Shown piece by piece: positions 57,325 to 59,435 of a stretch of 59,435 nucleotides of DNA (position 1 is its first letter; each line of letters begins with the position of its first letter). Made by a program: the position numbers and the translations under genes. The notes beneath the pieces were generated by a model, which ran no database searches, was not told the DNA's origin, and worked only from the letters and a program-made list of their open reading frames with translations. This DNA comes from Streptomyces sp. CT34. Its GTDB lineage: Bacteria > Actinomycetota > Actinomycetes > Streptomycetales > Streptomycetaceae. The stretch is from contig NZ_KN708638.1 of NCBI RefSeq assembly GCF_000805335.1, positions 3,279,573 through 3,339,007 of the forward strand, written 5' to 3'.

Positions 57325-57384
57325 GGGCGGCCTGCCCGCCGGGTAGACTCATCGAGTTGCTCGGCGAGGGAGGCCGCCCTTTTG
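57325..57384 (+). promoter_or_regulatory. rplY leader: promoter and terminator-like stem with T-tract
   Basis: GGGCGGCCT (57325-57333) can pair with AGGCCGCCC (57371-57379), which is followed by TTTTG, an unusual T-run here. The 37-base loop contains TAGACT, a good -10 hexamer. So the stem can act as an end signal for prs transcripts, while rplY transcripts starting within the loop would escape it. About 100 bases of leader follow to the rplY start. Confidence 0.45.
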
Positions 57385-57481
57385 TGCGGTGGCTGTCCGT
57401 TATCGACGCGCTCTTCGTAGCAGGTCTGTCGTGGGCCGGGTGACGCCCCGCAGATGTTTCTGAGATACGAGGAGTGCAGTC

Positions 57482-58057
57482 ATGGCTGAGGTCAAGCTCA
57501 CCGCCGAGGCCCGTGCCGATTTCGGCAAGGGCGCCGCCCGCCGTCTTCGCCGCGAGGCCAAGGTTCCGGGTGTCGTTTACGGTCACGGTGCCGAGCCGCA
57601 GCACGTCGCCGTCGACAGCCACGCGCTGATGATGGCCCTGAAGACCCCCAACGCCCTGATCCGTCTGGACGTCGACGGCAAGAGCGAGCTGGTCATCCCC
57701 AAGGCCGTGCAGCGCGAGGCCATCCGCCGCTTCCTGGTCCACGTGGACTTCCTGGCCGTCAAGAAGGGCGAGAAGGTCGCCGTCGAGCTCCCGATCCAGA
57801 CCGAGGGCGACCTGGCGCCGGGCGGCAACCTGCTGGAGCACGTGCTGAACACCCTGCCCGTCGAGGCCGAGGCCACCCACATCCCGGAGTCGGTGACGGT
57901 CTCCATCGCGGGCCTGGAGGCCGGCAACGCGGTGCTGGCGAAGGACATCGTGCTGCCGGCCGGTGTCTCGCTGGCCGTTGAGGACGACGCCGTGGTGCTC
58001 CAGGTCGTCTCGGCGCAGGCCGAGGCCCCGGCCGAGGCGGAGGGCGAGGCCGCCTGA
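57482..58057 (+). CDS. rplY: 50S ribosomal protein L25 (CTC/TL5 type)
   Basis: 191 residues. N-terminal 5S rRNA-binding L25 domain (AEVKLTAEARADFGKGAARRLRREAKVPGVVYGHG) plus the C-terminal beta domain of the long CTC/TL5 form (EGDLAPGGNLLEHVLNTLPVEAEATHIPE). A Glu/Ala tail ends the protein. It binds 5S rRNA in the large subunit; the long form is associated with stress in Gram-positives. GAGGAG precedes the ATG. Confidence 0.96.
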   Translation: MAEVKLTAEARADFGKGAARRLRREAKVPGVVYGHGAEPQHVAVDSHALMMALKTPNALIRLDVDGKSELVIPKAVQREAIRRFLVHVDFLAVKKGEKVAVELPIQTEGDLAPGGNLLEHVLNTLPVEAEATHIPESVTVSIAGLEAGNAVLAKDIVLPAGVSLAVEDDAVVLQVVSAQAEAPAEAEGEAA

Positions 58058-58150
58058 TCGCACGTTCCGGAATTTCCGGAATACTCTTTCAACCGCTGTC
58101 CCGTGCTCTGGCGCGGGGCGGCGGTTGACTGCTTTCAAGGAGACACGGAA

Positions 58151-58750
58151 ATGGCGGAGATGGCGGGCGCAGAGTGCCCTTGGCTCATTGTGGGGCTGGG
58201 AAATCCGGGGACGGAGTACGCGGCCAATCGCCACAATGTGGGTTTCATGGTGGCGGATCTGCTCGCGGAGCGGACGGGCGGGCGTTTCAAGGCGCACAAG
58301 GCGCGGGCGCAGGTCGTCGAGGGGCGTATCGGCCCGCCGGGGCCGTCGAGCCGCCGGGTGGTGGTCGCCAAGCCGATGTCGTTCATGAACCTCTCGGGCG
58401 GGCCGACGACCGCGCTGCGGGATTTCTACAAGGTCCCGGTCGCCAACATCATTGCGGTGCATGACGAGTTGGACATCGATTACGGTGCCCTGCGGCTGAA
58501 GCTGGGCGGCGGGGACAACGGGCACAACGGCCTGAAGTCGATCACGAAGTCGCTGGGTGCGGATTACCACCGGGTGCGGTTCGGGATCGGCCGTCCGCCC
58601 GGCCGGATGCCGGTGGCGGATTTCGTGCTGAAGGATTTCTCGTCGGCCGAGCGCAAGGAACTGGATTACTTCGTGGACCGGGCGGCGGACGCGGTGGAGG
58701 CGCTGATCCTGGAGGGGCTGGAACGGGCGCAGAGCACGTACAACTCGTGA
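58151..58750 (+). CDS. pth: peptidyl-tRNA hydrolase
   Basis: 199 residues. Releases peptides from prematurely dropped peptidyl-tRNAs. [22 protein letters not shown] contains the catalytic histidine (NRHN, about residue 30) and the substrate asparagines; [22 protein letters not shown] and [28 protein letters not shown] are the other conserved blocks. AAGGAG lies 10 bases before the ATG. The order rplY-pth is widely conserved. A direct repeat TTCCGGAAT twice (about 58064-58081) lies in the gap after rplY and may be promoter-linked. Confidence 0.97.
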   Translation: MAEMAGAECPWLIVGLGNPGTEYAANRHNVGFMVADLLAERTGGRFKAHKARAQVVEGRIGPPGPSSRRVVVAKPMSFMNLSGGPTTALRDFYKVPVANIIAVHDELDIDYGALRLKLGGGDNGHNGLKSITKSLGADYHRVRFGIGRPPGRMPVADFVLKDFSSAERKELDYFVDRAADAVEALILEGLERAQSTYNS

Positions 58751-58831
58751 ATGGGGCAGTGCGGGGCAGGGCCTGACGAATGGTCCGGCGGAGGTTGACC
58801 GGGCGCGGCGGTATGACCAAGGATCGCCGCC

Positions 58832-59359
58832 ATGCCCCCACGCAGCAGGCGGACCGGTTCGGTCAACCGCAGCAAACGCAGTCGTACCCGGCGGTTCGGC
58901 GAGAGTGCCTTCGGGATGCTCATCGTCGCCCGGACCGCGGTGATGGCGCTGCTGGCGCTGCTCCTGCTGGTCGCGGGGGTGTGGACGTCGTGGGGGACGG
59001 CGCGGTACGCGATGCTCGCCAAGGGGCGGGAGCGCGGCACGATGACGGTGGCGGCGTGTGCCGCGGACCGCTGCACGGGGCCGTTCGTCCCGGTCGAGGC
59101 GGGCGGGCGGCGGCGGCAGGTGTCGATCGCGCAGGCGGCGGTGAAGAAGGGCGAGCGGGTCGCGGTGGCGCTGCGGCCGGATTCCACGCGGGCGGTGCGG
59201 ACCGGGGCGGGCGGTGTGCTGCACGCCTGGGTGCCGTTCGGCGGGTCCCTGCTGCTGGCGTCGCTCGTCGTGGCGGGCGGGATCCGGCTGCGCCGTACGG
59301 CGTGGCTGATGGGGTTGCTGGGGGCGGCGCTGCTGGTGGCGGCCTTCGCGACGATGTAG
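58832..59359 (+). CDS. integral membrane protein, unknown function
   Basis: 175 residues. Basic N-terminus (RRTGSVNRSKRSRTRRFG), one helix (MALLALLLLVAGVWTSWG, about 38-57), an external beta-like domain with a Cys pair (AACAADRCTGPFVPVEAGGRRRQV) and two C-terminal helices (FGGSLLLASLVVAGGI and LMGLLGAALLVAAFA). The external CxxxxC could form a disulfide. No named family recognised. It follows pth by 81 bases in the same direction and may share its transcript. Weak ribosome-binding site. Confidence 0.75.
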   Translation: MPPRSRRTGSVNRSKRSRTRRFGESAFGMLIVARTAVMALLALLLLVAGVWTSWGTARYAMLAKGRERGTMTVAACAADRCTGPFVPVEAGGRRRQVSIAQAAVKKGERVAVALRPDSTRAVRTGAGGVLHAWVPFGGSLLLASLVVAGGIRLRRTAWLMGLLGAALLVAAFATM

Positions 59360-59435
59360 ACGAGTAGACGACAGACGAGTGGCTGAGCAGCCGGGGCGGA
59401 TCCCGGCGTACGGCGGCGGCCCGCCCCTCTTCGCC

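Overview
The window is a piece of a Streptomyces-type actinomycete chromosome. The sequence is very GC-rich with a strong G/C bias at third codon positions, GTG starts are common, and typical Streptomyces genes are present: a leucyl tRNA with a UAA anticodon (bldA), two Rpf/LysM muralytic proteins with a c-di-AMP-type riboswitch, an XRE/DUF397 pair and a DivIVA-like coiled-coil protein. The gene order (cbs, thiolase, ABC pair, cfa, ndh, ppx, DUF501, divIC, eno, rpf genes, mazG, lipoprotein, mfd, glmU, prs, rplY, pth) looks like the core-chromosome order known from Streptomyces. I saw no prophage, CRISPR array or complete insertion sequence.

Layout. 1-9.3 kb: cysteine dioxygenase and cystathionine beta-synthase (sulfur amino acids), an SGNH hydrolase, a thiolase followed by a 104-bp tandem duplication, two unknown proteins, a DUF4287 protein and a Bax-inhibitor-like membrane protein. 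9.8-13.9 kb: a GT2-TagF fusion and a GT4 glycosyltransferase, probably for wall glycopolymer. 13.95-14.04 kb: bldA. 14.5-18 kb: a MacB-like ABC ATPase and permease. 18-21 kb: cfa and type II NADH dehydrogenase, with a Rex-like operator upstream of the latter. 21.5-25.2 kb: the eno-divIC-DUF501-ppx block. 25.5-28 kb: two resuscitation-promoting-factor-like hydrolases, the first under a ydaO-type riboswitch. 28-33.5 kb: P450, LysR/MFS divergent pair, XRE/DUF397 and a small unknown protein. 33.5-35.4 kb: a P-loop protein with Sel1-like repeats and a short N-terminal motif reminiscent of amyloid signalling motifs. 35.5-45.3 kb: mazG, a SurA-like lipoprotein, a DUF2079 membrane protein, mfd and a DHA2 exporter. 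45.3-46.6 kb: a MITE-like inverted-repeat element and a DivIVA-like protein. 46.9-52.6 kb: a compact polymorphic-toxin-like island. 52.7-59.4 kb: an apparently orphan NarL-type sensor kinase, tRNA-Gln, then glmU-prs-rplY-pth and a membrane protein.

The most interesting region is 46992-52609. Four genes carry deaminase, WHH-nuclease and SUKH/Imm-type domains in three arrangements: (i) a 1048-residue protein with an immunity-like N-terminus, a roughly 600-residue Pro/Gly linker, a deaminase-like region and a SUKH-4 domain; (ii) a WHH nuclease-like region fused to a SMI1/KNR4 (SUKH) domain; (iii) a divergent pair of free YwqJ-like deaminase and SUKH-3 proteins. None has an obvious secretion signal. 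This resembles a domesticated or intracellular toxin-immunity system. All domain calls were made by eye and need profile searches.
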